This document shows positions 8,772 to 16,464 of a stretch of 35,932 bases of DNA, in pieces. How positions within the stretch are numbered: position 1 is the first letter of the stretch; each line of letters opens with the position of its first letter. The DNA lies in contig DSEL01000151.1 in assembly GCA_011056645.1 (NCBI GenBank), positions 1-35,932 of the forward strand, written 5' to 3'. Source of the stretch: Candidatus Atribacteria bacterium (lineage in GTDB: Bacteria > Atribacterota > Phoenicimicrobiia > Phoenicimicrobiales > Phoenicimicrobiaceae). A program made the translations under genes and the position numbers. The notes under the pieces were generated by a model that made no database searches, was not told where the DNA came from, and saw nothing but the letters and a program-made list of their open reading frames with translations.

Positions 8772-10322
8772 TTGAATCGGAAAATAGAAATTATGGATAC
8801 TACCCTAAGAGACGGAGAACAAATGAAGGGAGTAAGTTATTCTCCTCAGGAGAAATTGACTATTGCCAAAATTTTACTGGAAGATGTAAAAGTAGATAGA
8901 ATTGAAATTGCCAGCGCAAAAGTAAGTAAAGGAGAATTACAATCTGTAGCAGAAGTAATTGATTGGGCTCAACAGTCTAACCGTGTAGATAAGATAGAAA
9001 TTTTAGGATTCGTAGACAAAACAGAATCGGTGGATTGGATAGGTACTCTTGGTGGAAAAGTAATGAATATTCTTAGCAAAGGTTCAATGAATCATCTGAC
9101 AAATCAACTAAGAAAGACCAAAGAGCAGCATGTTCGAGACATAAAAGAAACTGTTGCCTATGCCAGAACTAAGGGGATTGCTTGTAACATATATTTGGAA
9201 GACTGGTCTCAGGGGATGCTTAATTCTCGAGACTACGTTTATTTTCTTTTAGATAGTCTTCAGGGGGAAGCGATAAAACGCTTTATGTTGCCTGATACCC
9301 TTGGAATTCTCTATTCTTCACAAGTTTATCAATTTATTAAAGAGGTTTTGACAAGATATCCTGAACTTAGTTTTGATTTTCATGCTCACAATGATTATGG
9401 CTTAGCTACTGCAAATACTTTAATTGCAGTCGAAGCCGGAATAAAGGGAGTCCATTGCACAGTGAACGGTATGGGAGAACGTACAGGAAATGCTCCTCTG
9501 GAAGAAGTAGTGGTTGGGCTTCATGATTTTCTTAAAATTAAAACCGGGATAAAAGAAAAACACTTATTTCATCTCAGTAAAACGGTTGAAGCCTTTTCTG
9601 GTCACCGCTTATCTTTAAATAAACCAATATGTGGTTCCAATGTCTTTACGCAAACCGCCGGAATTCATGCAGATGGAGATAAAAAGGGTAATCTTTATGT
9701 TACCTCCCTTTTTCCTGAACGATTTAACCGTAAGAGACAATATTCTTTAGGTAAATTAAGTGGGAAATCTAATTTAGAATATAATTTGGAAGAAATTGGC
9801 ATTGAACTTACCAAGGCACAAAAGAAACGTGTGTTAGAGAGAATTATTGAACTTGGTGACAGAAAAGAAACCATTACTGTAGGTGATTTACCTTATATTA
9901 TTTCAGATGTTTTGGAAACGCCTCAAGAAAAAACCTTTAAATTGATATTATGCAACATAGTAACCAGTATGGAATTGAAGCCTATTGCTGTGGTTAAACT
10001 ACTATATAATGATAAGATAAAGGGCAAAGAGACACAATTGGAAGAGAGTGCCCAGGGAGATGGAGGATATGATGCGTTTATGAATGCTATTCGAAAAATT
10101 GCGAAAAAAATAGATTATCCCTTACCGTCTCTTTTGGATTATACGGTGAATATACCTCCGGGAGGAAAAACGGACGCTTTGGTACAATGCACCATTACCT
10201 GGGGGTGGCAAAATCATAAAACTTTTATTACTAAAGGAGTAAATCCCGATCAAGTTTTAGCAGCTATAGAAGCGACCGAAAAAATGCTGAATATCATTGC
10301 TTTTCAGAAAACACTTAGTTAA
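8772..10322 (+). CDS. cimA: (R)-Citramalate synthase, Leptospira CimA type
   Basis: Predicted to condense pyruvate with acetyl-CoA to (R)-citramalate, opening the threonine-independent isoleucine route; LeuCD and LeuB then yield 2-oxobutyrate. TTG start with AAGGAAGTGA upstream. The 516-residue protein has a catalytic barrel with [22 protein letters not shown] near residue 77, IYLEDWS near 144-150, the HAHNDYG metal motif and NGMGERTGN. The linker contains [16 protein letters not shown] and LGKLSGKSN, and the regulatory domain has [11 protein letters not shown] and [10 protein letters not shown]. These segments agree closely with my memory of Leptospira interrogans CimA, rather than with LeuA or homocitrate synthase. 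No threonine deaminase lies in the window, consistent with this role. Confidence 0.87.
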   Translation: MNRKIEIMDTTLRDGEQMKGVSYSPQEKLTIAKILLEDVKVDRIEIASAKVSKGELQSVAEVIDWAQQSNRVDKIEILGFVDKTESVDWIGTLGGKVMNILSKGSMNHLTNQLRKTKEQHVRDIKETVAYARTKGIACNIYLEDWSQGMLNSRDYVYFLLDSLQGEAIKRFMLPDTLGILYSSQVYQFIKEVLTRYPELSFDFHAHNDYGLATANTLIAVEAGIKGVHCTVNGMGERTGNAPLEEVVVGLHDFLKIKTGIKEKHLFHLSKTVEAFSGHRLSLNKPICGSNVFTQTAGIHADGDKKGNLYVTSLFPERFNRKRQYSLGKLSGKSNLEYNLEEIGIELTKAQKKRVLERIIELGDRKETITVGDLPYIISDVLETPQEKTFKLILCNIVTSMELKPIAVVKLLYNDKIKGKETQLEESAQGDGGYDAFMNAIRKIAKKIDYPLPSLLDYTVNIPPGGKTDALVQCTITWGWQNHKTFITKGVNPDQVLAAIEATEKMLNIIAFQKTLS

Positions 10323-10413
10323 CATATAACTAAACAGCGAACTAAATGCCAATAACTATTATTCACTAGTGACTTGTACTATAACAATATCTAATTAATC
10401 GGAGGATTATTTT

Positions 10414-11580
10414 TTGGCTATGCAAAGAACCTATGAGGAGATTAATACTAAAATTAAAAGTGGTAAAGCGGTTGTGGTGACTGCCGAGGAAATTATTCCT
10501 ATAGTCCGGGAAAAAGGTTTAGAAAAGGCTGCAGAAGAAATTGATGTGGTGACTACCGGTACTTTTGGGCCCATGTGTTCCTCGGGGGTAATATTAAATT
10601 TTGGGCACAGTGATCCCCCTATCCGCATGCAACAAGTTTGGTTGAATGATGTTGAGGCTTATGCAGGATTAGCAGCAGTGGATGTCTATTTGGGAGCTAC
10701 TCAACTTTCTGAAAACCGGGGGATGGAATATGGAGGAGCTCATGTCATTGAAGATTTAATTTCGGGGAAAAAGATTAAGCTAAAGGCTATATCCCAGGGA
10801 ACCGATTGTTATCCGCGGCGGGAGATAGAAAGTTATGTAACCAAAAAAAGTATAAATCAAGCAGTATTGTTTAATCCGCGAAATAGTTATCAAAACTATA
10901 ATGTGGCGGTCAATACTTCTGATAGAAAGATATATACTTATATGGGGATCTTGCTTCCTAAAATAGGAAATGCAAATTATTGTACCAGCGGTCAACTAAG
11001 CCCTTTAATCAATGATCCTCAATTTAGTACTATCGGTATCGGTACCCGCATCTTTTTAGGAGGAACGCAAGGTTATATAGCTTGGGAAGGAACGCAATTT
11101 TGCCCTCAAGCGCTAAAGGACGAGGAAGGTAAAGTCATCTATAAAGGAGGTACTTTAGCAGTTATTGGAGATTTAAAAGAAATGAGCACAGATTATATTC
11201 GTGCGGCGACTTTTAAAGGATACGGAGTGACCTTGGTGGTAGGTATAGGAATACCAATTCCTATTTTAAACATTGAAATAATGAAAAATGTAGCTATAAA
11301 GGATGAGGATATTTGGACGGAAATAATTGACTATAGTTTCCCGCACTTAAAAAAACCCTCTTTGGGCTGGGTGAATTATAAGCAATTAAGGGAGGGGGAA
11401 ATTACGATTCAAGGGAAAATTGTTCCCACCTCTCCTCTTTCCAGTTATGCGAAAGCTCGAGAAATATCTCAAAAATTAAAAGAAGAAATATCCGGGGGAA
11501 AATTTCTTTTACAGGAAGCGATTCAAAAATTTCCTAAAGAATGTGAATTCAAATCTTTATCGGAAATTCATTTAAAATAA
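10414..11580 (+). CDS. DUF39/COG1900 homocysteine biosynthesis protein
   Basis: Family members were shown in Methanosarcina acetivorans to be needed for making homocysteine from aspartate semialdehyde and sulfide, together with a NIL-domain ferredoxin. The start is TTG 10414 with GGAGG 8 bases upstream. The 388-residue protein begins with TYEEINTKIKSGKAVVVTAEE. It has conserved cysteines in TFGPMCSSG (Cys55) and GTDCYPRRE (Cys132), plus NANYCTSG (Cys180). I take Cys55 and Cys132 to be the functionally important pair. The archaeal relative carries a C-terminal CBS pair; this protein ends without one. The next gene is the NIL-ferredoxin partner and the one after is UPF0280, so the three-part set is complete. 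Cytoplasmic. Confidence 0.9.
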   Translation: MAMQRTYEEINTKIKSGKAVVVTAEEIIPIVREKGLEKAAEEIDVVTTGTFGPMCSSGVILNFGHSDPPIRMQQVWLNDVEAYAGLAAVDVYLGATQLSENRGMEYGGAHVIEDLISGKKIKLKAISQGTDCYPRREIESYVTKKSINQAVLFNPRNSYQNYNVAVNTSDRKIYTYMGILLPKIGNANYCTSGQLSPLINDPQFSTIGIGTRIFLGGTQGYIAWEGTQFCPQALKDEEGKVIYKGGTLAVIGDLKEMSTDYIRAATFKGYGVTLVVGIGIPIPILNIEIMKNVAIKDEDIWTEIIDYSFPHLKKPSLGWVNYKQLREGEITIQGKIVPTSPLSSYAKAREISQKLKEEISGGKFLLQEAIQKFPKECEFKSLSEIHLK

Positions 11581-11682
11581 TTTGATGTTTATTCCCCGAA
11601 AAGTAAAAATATTTTGAATTTTACTATAAGGACTAATGATTATGCACGGTCCACTAATTTGTCTAAAAAGGAATGATGTAAA

Positions 11683-12090
11683 ATGATAAGCAAAAAAGTA
11701 ATTTTTACCTTTTCTCCTCGAAATGTTGAGCGGCCGGTAACCTACCAGCTGATAAAAGATTACGGCTTGTGGGTCAATATTTTACAGGCAAAATTTAAAC
11801 CAAGTGTGGGAGGAAAGTTAGTTTTAGAACTAAAAGGAGAGACTGCGCAGATAGAGGAAGGTTTAAACTTTGTCCGACAGGCAGGTGTAAGTATTGAACT
11901 ATTAGAGCAAGAGGTAATATGGGATGAGAAGAAGTGCAGTGATTGCGGAGCGTGTATCTCTATTTGCCCGACCGGTGTATTATCTTTAGACAAAGCAACT
12001 TTCAAATTGAAGTTTGATTACGAAAAATGTATTGTTTGCGGTAATTGTGTGGAGGCTTGCCCTTTACAGGCAATCAAAGTTACTTTTTAA
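11683..12090 (+). CDS. NIL-domain ferredoxin, partner of the DUF39 protein
   Basis: A 135-residue fusion. Residues 3-77 form a NIL domain, the ACT-like ligand-binding fold also found in methionine ABC ATPases. Residues 80-130 hold two [4Fe-4S] ferredoxin motifs: Cys85, 88, 91 and 95, then Cys116, 119, 122 and 126. In methanogens such proteins work with DUF39 to incorporate sulfide into homocysteine, presumably delivering electrons. The NIL domain could sense methionine or a related ligand, though that is inference. It lies 102 bases after DUF39 and 29 bases before the UPF0280 gene. Confidence 0.9.
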   Translation: MISKKVIFTFSPRNVERPVTYQLIKDYGLWVNILQAKFKPSVGGKLVLELKGETAQIEEGLNFVRQAGVSIELLEQEVIWDEKKCSDCGACISICPTGVLSLDKATFKLKFDYEKCIVCGNCVEACPLQAIKVTF

Positions 12091-12119
12091 GAAGATCTAA
12101 AACAAGCGAGAAAAAAGTA

Positions 12120-12872
12120 ATGATTTTTCCTCAAACTAATACAACTGAATATGGAGAAAGAAAATATCGAAATTTAATTGAAGAAAAGGATCTAATTTCT
12201 TTTCAAATAACGGAAGAAGAAAGCGATATATTTATTAGAGCAAATCAAGAATTGAATTTCTATGCAAGACAGATAGTCTCAAACTATAGAAGACAAATAG
12301 AGAATTATATTTATAGTCACCCCTTATTTAAAAGTACTCTTTTGCCTTATTCTCAGGATAAAAAAGCTCCCCAGATTGTCCAATTTATGATTCACGCTTC
12401 AGCATTGTGTAGGGTTGGGCCAATGGCTTCGGTTGCAGGAGCAATAGCTGAATTCGTCGGAAAAGATCTTTTAAATTATTCCTCTGAAGTGATAGTGGAA
12501 AATGGAGGAGATATTTTTATAAAGAGCAATAAAGAAAGAAAAGTAAGTATATTTGCCGGAAGTTCTCCTTTTAGCCAGAGAATTATTTTAAAGATAGAAG
12601 CAAAAGATAATTATGTGGGGGTTTGCACCTCTTCTGGAACGGTGGGTCCTTCTTTAAGTTTTGGAAAAGCAGATGCGGTTACTGTAATTTCTAATTCTGT
12701 TTTACTTGCCGATGCTGCTGCTACAGCAGTAGGGAATATGATTAAAACAGAAAAAGATATAGAGCAAGGATTAATTAATGCCCAAAAGATAAAAGATGTC
12801 AAGGGTATAGTAATAATAAAAGATGATAAAATGGGTCTATGGGGAGATATTAACTTTACTGTGGTAAAATAG
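12120..12872 (+). CDS. UPF0280/COG2122 family protein (ApbE-like fold)
   Basis: A 250-residue protein from ATG 12120. The frame is open further upstream into the ferredoxin gene (from 12045), but that extension overlaps a real gene and looks artefactual. The C-terminal half shows the ApbE-related core: MASVAGAIAEFVGK, VENGGDIFIK, GVCTSSGTVGPSLSFGKADAV and ADAAATAVGN. COG2122 proteins co-occur with DUF39 and NIL-ferredoxin, and one in Methanosarcina was linked to efficient sulfide assimilation. Its exact chemistry is unknown to me. The ApbE-like fold raises the possibility of flavin or sulfur-carrier chemistry, but the residues needed for flavin transfer were not confirmed. The ribosome binding site is weak. 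Confidence 0.85.
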   Translation: MIFPQTNTTEYGERKYRNLIEEKDLISFQITEEESDIFIRANQELNFYARQIVSNYRRQIENYIYSHPLFKSTLLPYSQDKKAPQIVQFMIHASALCRVGPMASVAGAIAEFVGKDLLNYSSEVIVENGGDIFIKSNKERKVSIFAGSSPFSQRIILKIEAKDNYVGVCTSSGTVGPSLSFGKADAVTVISNSVLLADAAATAVGNMIKTEKDIEQGLINAQKIKDVKGIVIIKDDKMGLWGDINFTVVK

Positions 12873-13028
12873 AAAAAGATGAGATTTATAGATTGGCAGA
12901 CTAATAAGCGCTGTGAAGACGGATGATACTGAGTAACAATTGAATCGAGAATTAGTAAATTGGTGAATTAGTAAATTGGTTAATTTAAAAATTAAACATT
13001 TTTTACCGAAAAGGGGAATATAAACATT
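12873..13028. repeat. Intergenic gap with AATTGGT/AATTAGT tandem words
   Basis: Positions 12949-12984 are a loose tandem of GAATTAGT, AAATTGGT, GAATTAGT, AAATTGGT and TAATTT. This is the same word family as at 6059-6108. The remainder is AT-rich with no ORF; GGGG at 13014-13017 serves proC. I see no terminator. Confidence 0.6.
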
Positions 13029-13844
13029 ATGCTTACCAATAAAAAAATTGCTATAATAGGCGTAGGAAAAATGGGAGAGACTCTCCTTAATGGCATGATC
13101 AAAAATAATTTCGTGAAGAAAGAAAATGTAGCCGGTAGTACCGCCCAGGAAGAGCATGCCCAAGAGTTGAACAAAAAATATGGCATTCAAACTTTTATTG
13201 ATAATAAAGAAATGATCTCGGGGAAAGATATAATTATAATGGCAATTAAACCCCAGATGATGAAAAAAGTACTTTTAGAGATCAAAGAAGTTATTTCAGA
13301 AAAACAATTAATCATCTCTATCGCTGCGGCTACCAGTACTCAATTCATAGAGAAATGTTTGGAAAAGAATATCCCGATAATCAGGGCGATGCCTAATACG
13401 CCTGCTTTAATTAATGAAGGGATGACCGTTCTTTGTCCTGGTAAGTATATTGATGAAGAGCACGTTCAGATGGCTATGGATATCTTTGGTGCAATCGGAT
13501 TAGTGGAGGTTATTCACCAGGAGGAATTGATGGATGTAGTAACTGCCTTATCGGGCAGCGGTCCGGCATACACTTATATAGTTATTGAGTCTTTAACTGA
13601 GGGAGGAGTAAGAATGGGTTTACCTCGTGAATTAGCTAAAAAACTAACTGCACAAACCCTATTAGGAGCAGCAAAGATGGTATTGGAAACTGGAATGCAT
13701 CCCGCTTTATTGAAGGATGCTGTGACTACTCCTGCCGGAGTAACGGTAGATGGATTGATGGAATTAGAAGATGGAGGAATAAGGGTAGCTCTTATTAAGG
13801 CAATTAGCCGAGCCACAGAAAAATCTAAGGAAATTTCTCGATAA
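13029..13844 (+). CDS. proC: Pyrroline-5-carboxylate reductase
   Basis: Reduces 1-pyrroline-5-carboxylate to proline with NAD(P)H. The 271-residue length is normal. The N-terminal Rossmann motif IGVGKMGETLLNGM occurs at residues 10-23. IRAMPNTPA and the substrate-binding LSGSGPAYTY follow. The C-terminal dimerisation helices carry the TTPAGVTVDGLMELE segment, a close match to the family signature. Start ATG 13029 is preceded by AAAAGGGG. The gene sits between the homocysteine and methyl-transfer gene groups. No proA or proB is in the window, so proline synthesis is completed elsewhere or P5C comes from another source. Confidence 0.95.
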   Translation: MLTNKKIAIIGVGKMGETLLNGMIKNNFVKKENVAGSTAQEEHAQELNKKYGIQTFIDNKEMISGKDIIIMAIKPQMMKKVLLEIKEVISEKQLIISIAAATSTQFIEKCLEKNIPIIRAMPNTPALINEGMTVLCPGKYIDEEHVQMAMDIFGAIGLVEVIHQEELMDVVTALSGSGPAYTYIVIESLTEGGVRMGLPRELAKKLTAQTLLGAAKMVLETGMHPALLKDAVTTPAGVTVDGLMELEDGGIRVALIKAISRATEKSKEISR

Positions 13845-13874
13845 AAAGGTATGTAATAAGAGAGGAGATAATCT

Positions 13875-14510
13875 ATGGTAGAGTTAAAGGAATTACAAGA
13901 AGCTCTATTGCGAGGCGATATTTTAAAAGTAAAAGAGATAACCCAAGAAGCTTTACGAGAAAAAAGAGAACCCCGGGAAATTTTAGAGCAAGGCTTGATT
14001 AAAGGAATGAATATTGTGGGAATAAAATTTAAGAATAATGAAATATTTCTGCCTGAAGTATTATTGGCTTCCCAAGCGATGCATAGCGGGCTGACCTTAC
14101 TGCAACCCAAATTAATCAAAGATGGAATAAAAGCCGTAGGCAAAGTGATCATAGGTACTGCAAAAGGTGATTTACATGATATTGGCAAGAATTTAGTAGC
14201 CATGATGTTAAGAGGGGGAGGGTTTGAAGTAATAGATTTAGGTATAGATGTCTCTCCTGAAAAATTTTTGAAAGCTTACCGGGAACATCAACCGGATATT
14301 GTCGGTATATCCGCTCTGCTTACTACCACCATGATCGCTATGACGGACGTTTTAACTGTTTTTGAAAAAGCAGGCTTAAGAAGTTCAGTTAAAGTAATGG
14401 TAGGAGGAGCACCGGTTACCCAAGAATTTGCTAATGAAATTAATGCAGATTTATATGCCCCGGATGCTGCTTCGGCGGTAGATAAAGCAAGGGAGTTATT
14501 AAAAATTTAA
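13875..14510 (+). CDS. Corrinoid (B12-binding) protein, MtaC/MetH-module type
   Basis: A 211-residue methyl carrier. An N-terminal helical cap domain (about 1-85) includes EIFLPEVLLASQAM. The C-terminal Rossmann-like cobalamin domain (about 88-211) has the base-off/His-on motif GDLHDIGKN, with Asp99, His101 and Gly104, and GISALLTTTM and VGGAPVT at 176-182. The architecture equals module 3 of MetH and the stand-alone corrinoid proteins of methyltransferase systems. It lies 14 bases before a methyl-pterin methyltransferase gene. With the homocysteine domain (1-441) and reactivation protein (16465) it likely forms a split methionine synthase. A role in another methyl transfer cannot be excluded. 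Confidence 0.93.
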   Translation: MVELKELQEALLRGDILKVKEITQEALREKREPREILEQGLIKGMNIVGIKFKNNEIFLPEVLLASQAMHSGLTLLQPKLIKDGIKAVGKVIIGTAKGDLHDIGKNLVAMMLRGGGFEVIDLGIDVSPEKFLKAYREHQPDIVGISALLTTTMIAMTDVLTVFEKAGLRSSVKVMVGGAPVTQEFANEINADLYAPDAASAVDKARELLKI

Positions 14511-14524
14511 GGGGATAGTTTGAT

Positions 14525-15355
14525 ATGTTGATTATTGGTGAAAAGATAAATTCCAGCCGGAAAGACATTAAAAATATGGTGGAAAGCAAAAATAAAGAAT
14601 TTATTCAAGAGATAGCCCAAAAACAGGTTGAAGGCGGAGCCAAGATGTTGGATTTAAATATCGGGACAATTAGAAAGAACGAACCGGAAGATATGAAGTG
14701 GTTGGTAAAGACGGTGCAAGAAGCAGTGGACACCCCTTTATGTATTGATAGTCCCAATCACGAAGCTATAAAAGCGGGGTTAGAAGTCTATGATTGGAAT
14801 AGAGGTAAAGCTCTGATTAATTCGGTAACGGCAGAGAAAGAAAAATTGAAGTTAATCATTCCCTTGGTAAAAAAATATCAGTGTTCGGTGGTTGCCCTTA
14901 CTATGGATGAAGGGGGTATTCCTCAGGGCGTAAAAGAAAGATTTAAAATTGCTGATAAATTAGTGAGAAAACTTACTCAGGAAGGAATTCCCGGAGAAGA
15001 TATATATATTGATCCTTTAACTTTACCGGTAAGCGCTAATATTCAAAATTGTAATATTGTTTTGGAGACTTTAAACAAGATAAAGGATTCACATCCCAAA
15101 GTGAAAACAATTATTGGATTAAGCAATATTTCCTACGGATTACCGGAGAGAAGATTAATTAATCAAGGTTTTGTAGTTTTAGCCATGGCAGCTGGTCTCG
15201 ATGCAGCAATATTGGATTCCACTGATCAAAAAATAATGGCTTTGATCCAAGTAACCAGTCTTTTGTTGGGTAAAGATGAATTTTGCGGGGAATATATTAA
15301 GGCTTTTCGTGAAGGAAAATTATGTTCTGGCGTTTTTTTAAAAGGGAGATTGTAA
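14525..15355 (+). CDS. Methyltetrahydrofolate:corrinoid methyltransferase (AcsE/MetH pterin-binding type)
   Basis: Transfers the methyl group of 5-methyl-tetrahydrofolate to the cob(I)amide of a corrinoid protein, here presumably the product of the gene just upstream. The 276-residue TIM barrel begins MLIIGEKIN and has GGAKMLDLNIG (Asp43, Asn45), CIDSPNHE (Asp75), LINSVTAEKEK (Asn99) and IDPLTLP (Asp163). These agree with the pterin-binding Asp/Asn set of Moorella AcsE. GLSNISYGLPERRLIN and AMAAGLDAAILD complete the fold. AcsE-type enzymes serve the Wood-Ljungdahl pathway or methionine synthase; no CODH/ACS gene is in the window, and the neighbours favour methionine. Confidence 0.9.
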   Translation: MLIIGEKINSSRKDIKNMVESKNKEFIQEIAQKQVEGGAKMLDLNIGTIRKNEPEDMKWLVKTVQEAVDTPLCIDSPNHEAIKAGLEVYDWNRGKALINSVTAEKEKLKLIIPLVKKYQCSVVALTMDEGGIPQGVKERFKIADKLVRKLTQEGIPGEDIYIDPLTLPVSANIQNCNIVLETLNKIKDSHPKVKTIIGLSNISYGLPERRLINQGFVVLAMAAGLDAAILDSTDQKIMALIQVTSLLLGKDEFCGEYIKAFREGKLCSGVFLKGRL

Positions 15356-15391
15356 TTTTATCCAAAATAAAGAAAGGCGGATATAAAGTTA

Positions 15392-16255
15392 ATGAATCTA
15401 AGAGAAAAATTAGCAGCGAATAAGTTTGTAGTAACAGTAGAATTAGATCCCCCAAAAACGTTGAATATAGAGAAAATATTAAGAGAAGTAAATAATGCCG
15501 ATTTTAGAAAGGTTGTAGATGCGGTTAATGTTACCGATTGTCCATTGGCTAAATTAAGAATGAGCCCGATTGCCCTTTCTCATATTATTCAGGATAAAAT
15601 AGGATTAGAGGCCATTTTTCATATAACCTGCCGAGATAGAAATTTATTAGGCTTACAGGCCGAACTTTTAGGAGCGTCTGCATTAGGAGTAAGGAATATT
15701 CTGGCTTTAACCGGAGATCCTCCCGAGGTGGGTGATTATATTATGGCGACTGGTGTTTTTGATGTTGATTCCATCGGATTGGTAAAGATGGTAAATAAAT
15801 TAAACCATGGATATGAATATAGTGGAAGTAAACTTAAAGATAACACAGATTTTTTTATCGGGATAGCGGTTAATCCCACCGCTCGAAATTTAACCAAAGA
15901 GATAGAAAGATTTGAAGAAAAAGTATCGGTCGGAGCTAATTTTATTCAAAGCCAACCTATTTATGATATAGGGCTATTGGAAAGTTTTTTAAAGCTTACC
16001 GCTCATATCAATATACCAAAAATTATTGGAATTATGCCTTTGAAGAGTTATGAGATGGTTGAATATTTGAGTGATAATTTGTCCGATATCTTTATTCCTC
16101 CCGAAGTTAAGGAGAGAATGAGAGGGAAGAGCATAGAAGAGGGAGTAACGATATCCCGAGAACTGATTGATGAAATAAGTAAATTTAAAGATGTAGCCGG
16201 AATTCATATCTTTCCTTTGCGAGATATGAATTTAGTCTGCCGTTTGTTCGATTGA
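15392..16255 (+). CDS. metF: Methylenetetrahydrofolate reductase
   Basis: Reduces 5,10-methylene-THF to 5-methyl-THF, the methyl donor for the neighbouring corrinoid methyltransferase. A 287-residue flavoprotein-type TIM barrel: VTVELDPPKT at the N-terminus, then AVNVTDCP, FHITCRDRN, LALTGDPPEVGD (the family hallmark), GIAVNPTAR, FIQSQPIYD and IPKIIGIMPL. The ending GIHIFPLRDM is typical. No zinc/iron-sulfur MetV partner is adjacent, so the electron donor (NAD(P)H or ferredoxin-linked) cannot be read. AAAGGCGG upstream gives a good ribosome binding site. It follows the methyltransferase gene by 36 bases. Confidence 0.94.
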   Translation: MNLREKLAANKFVVTVELDPPKTLNIEKILREVNNADFRKVVDAVNVTDCPLAKLRMSPIALSHIIQDKIGLEAIFHITCRDRNLLGLQAELLGASALGVRNILALTGDPPEVGDYIMATGVFDVDSIGLVKMVNKLNHGYEYSGSKLKDNTDFFIGIAVNPTARNLTKEIERFEEKVSVGANFIQSQPIYDIGLLESFLKLTAHINIPKIIGIMPLKSYEMVEYLSDNLSDIFIPPEVKERMRGKSIEEGVTISRELIDEISKFKDVAGIHIFPLRDMNLVCRLFD

Positions 16256-16464
16256 TCGTTTGTGTATAGTGGATAGTCGTCAGTATTTAGTGCACCGGTT
16301 AGTTGGTTAGCCAGTTGACTGATTTGTTATTAATCTATTAACTAACTAACTATTTAACCAATTAACGAGCTAACTACTTTTTATTCACGAGATACGAGAT
16401 GCGAATTAGAACTTGCGTGAAAATGGAATTCTTATACAATTCAATTAGAAGATGAGAGATATGT
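16256..16464. repeat. Intergenic gap with repeat words, one set self-complementary
   Basis: It begins with GTGTATAGTGGATAGTCGTCAG (about 16262-16283), then GGTTAGTTGGTTAGCCAGTTGACTG (16298-16322) and TTAACTAACTAACTATTTAACC (16338-16359). TAGTTGGTTAG (16300-16310) can pair with CTAACTAACTA (16342-16352) apart from one G-U pair. At 16383-16407 lies an inverted copy of the TTCGTATCTCG word from 8547-8572. No ORF is seen, and no T-run marks a terminator. Confidence 0.65.

Noticed and set aside
12045-12119. N-terminal extension of the UPF0280 gene
   Set aside because: It overlaps the second iron-sulfur motif of the NIL-ferredoxin gene in another frame and has no family-like residues.
12837-13190. 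117-codon minus-strand ORF with a hydrophobic stretch
   Set aside because: It overlaps the proC start and the AATTGGT words; its apparent hydrophobicity is an antisense by-product of AT-rich codons.
13574-14203. 209-codon minus-strand ORF
   Set aside because: It is the longest shadow frame but lies wholly opposite proC and the corrinoid gene, whose motifs are intact.
14525-15355. Dihydropteroate synthase
   Set aside because: The fold is shared, but the LDLNIG, CIDSPN and LINSVTAEKEK segments match methyl-THF methyltransferases, and a corrinoid gene is adjacent.
16300-16352. Terminator after metF
   Set aside because: The stem is plausible but A-T rich, has a long loop and is not followed by a T-run.
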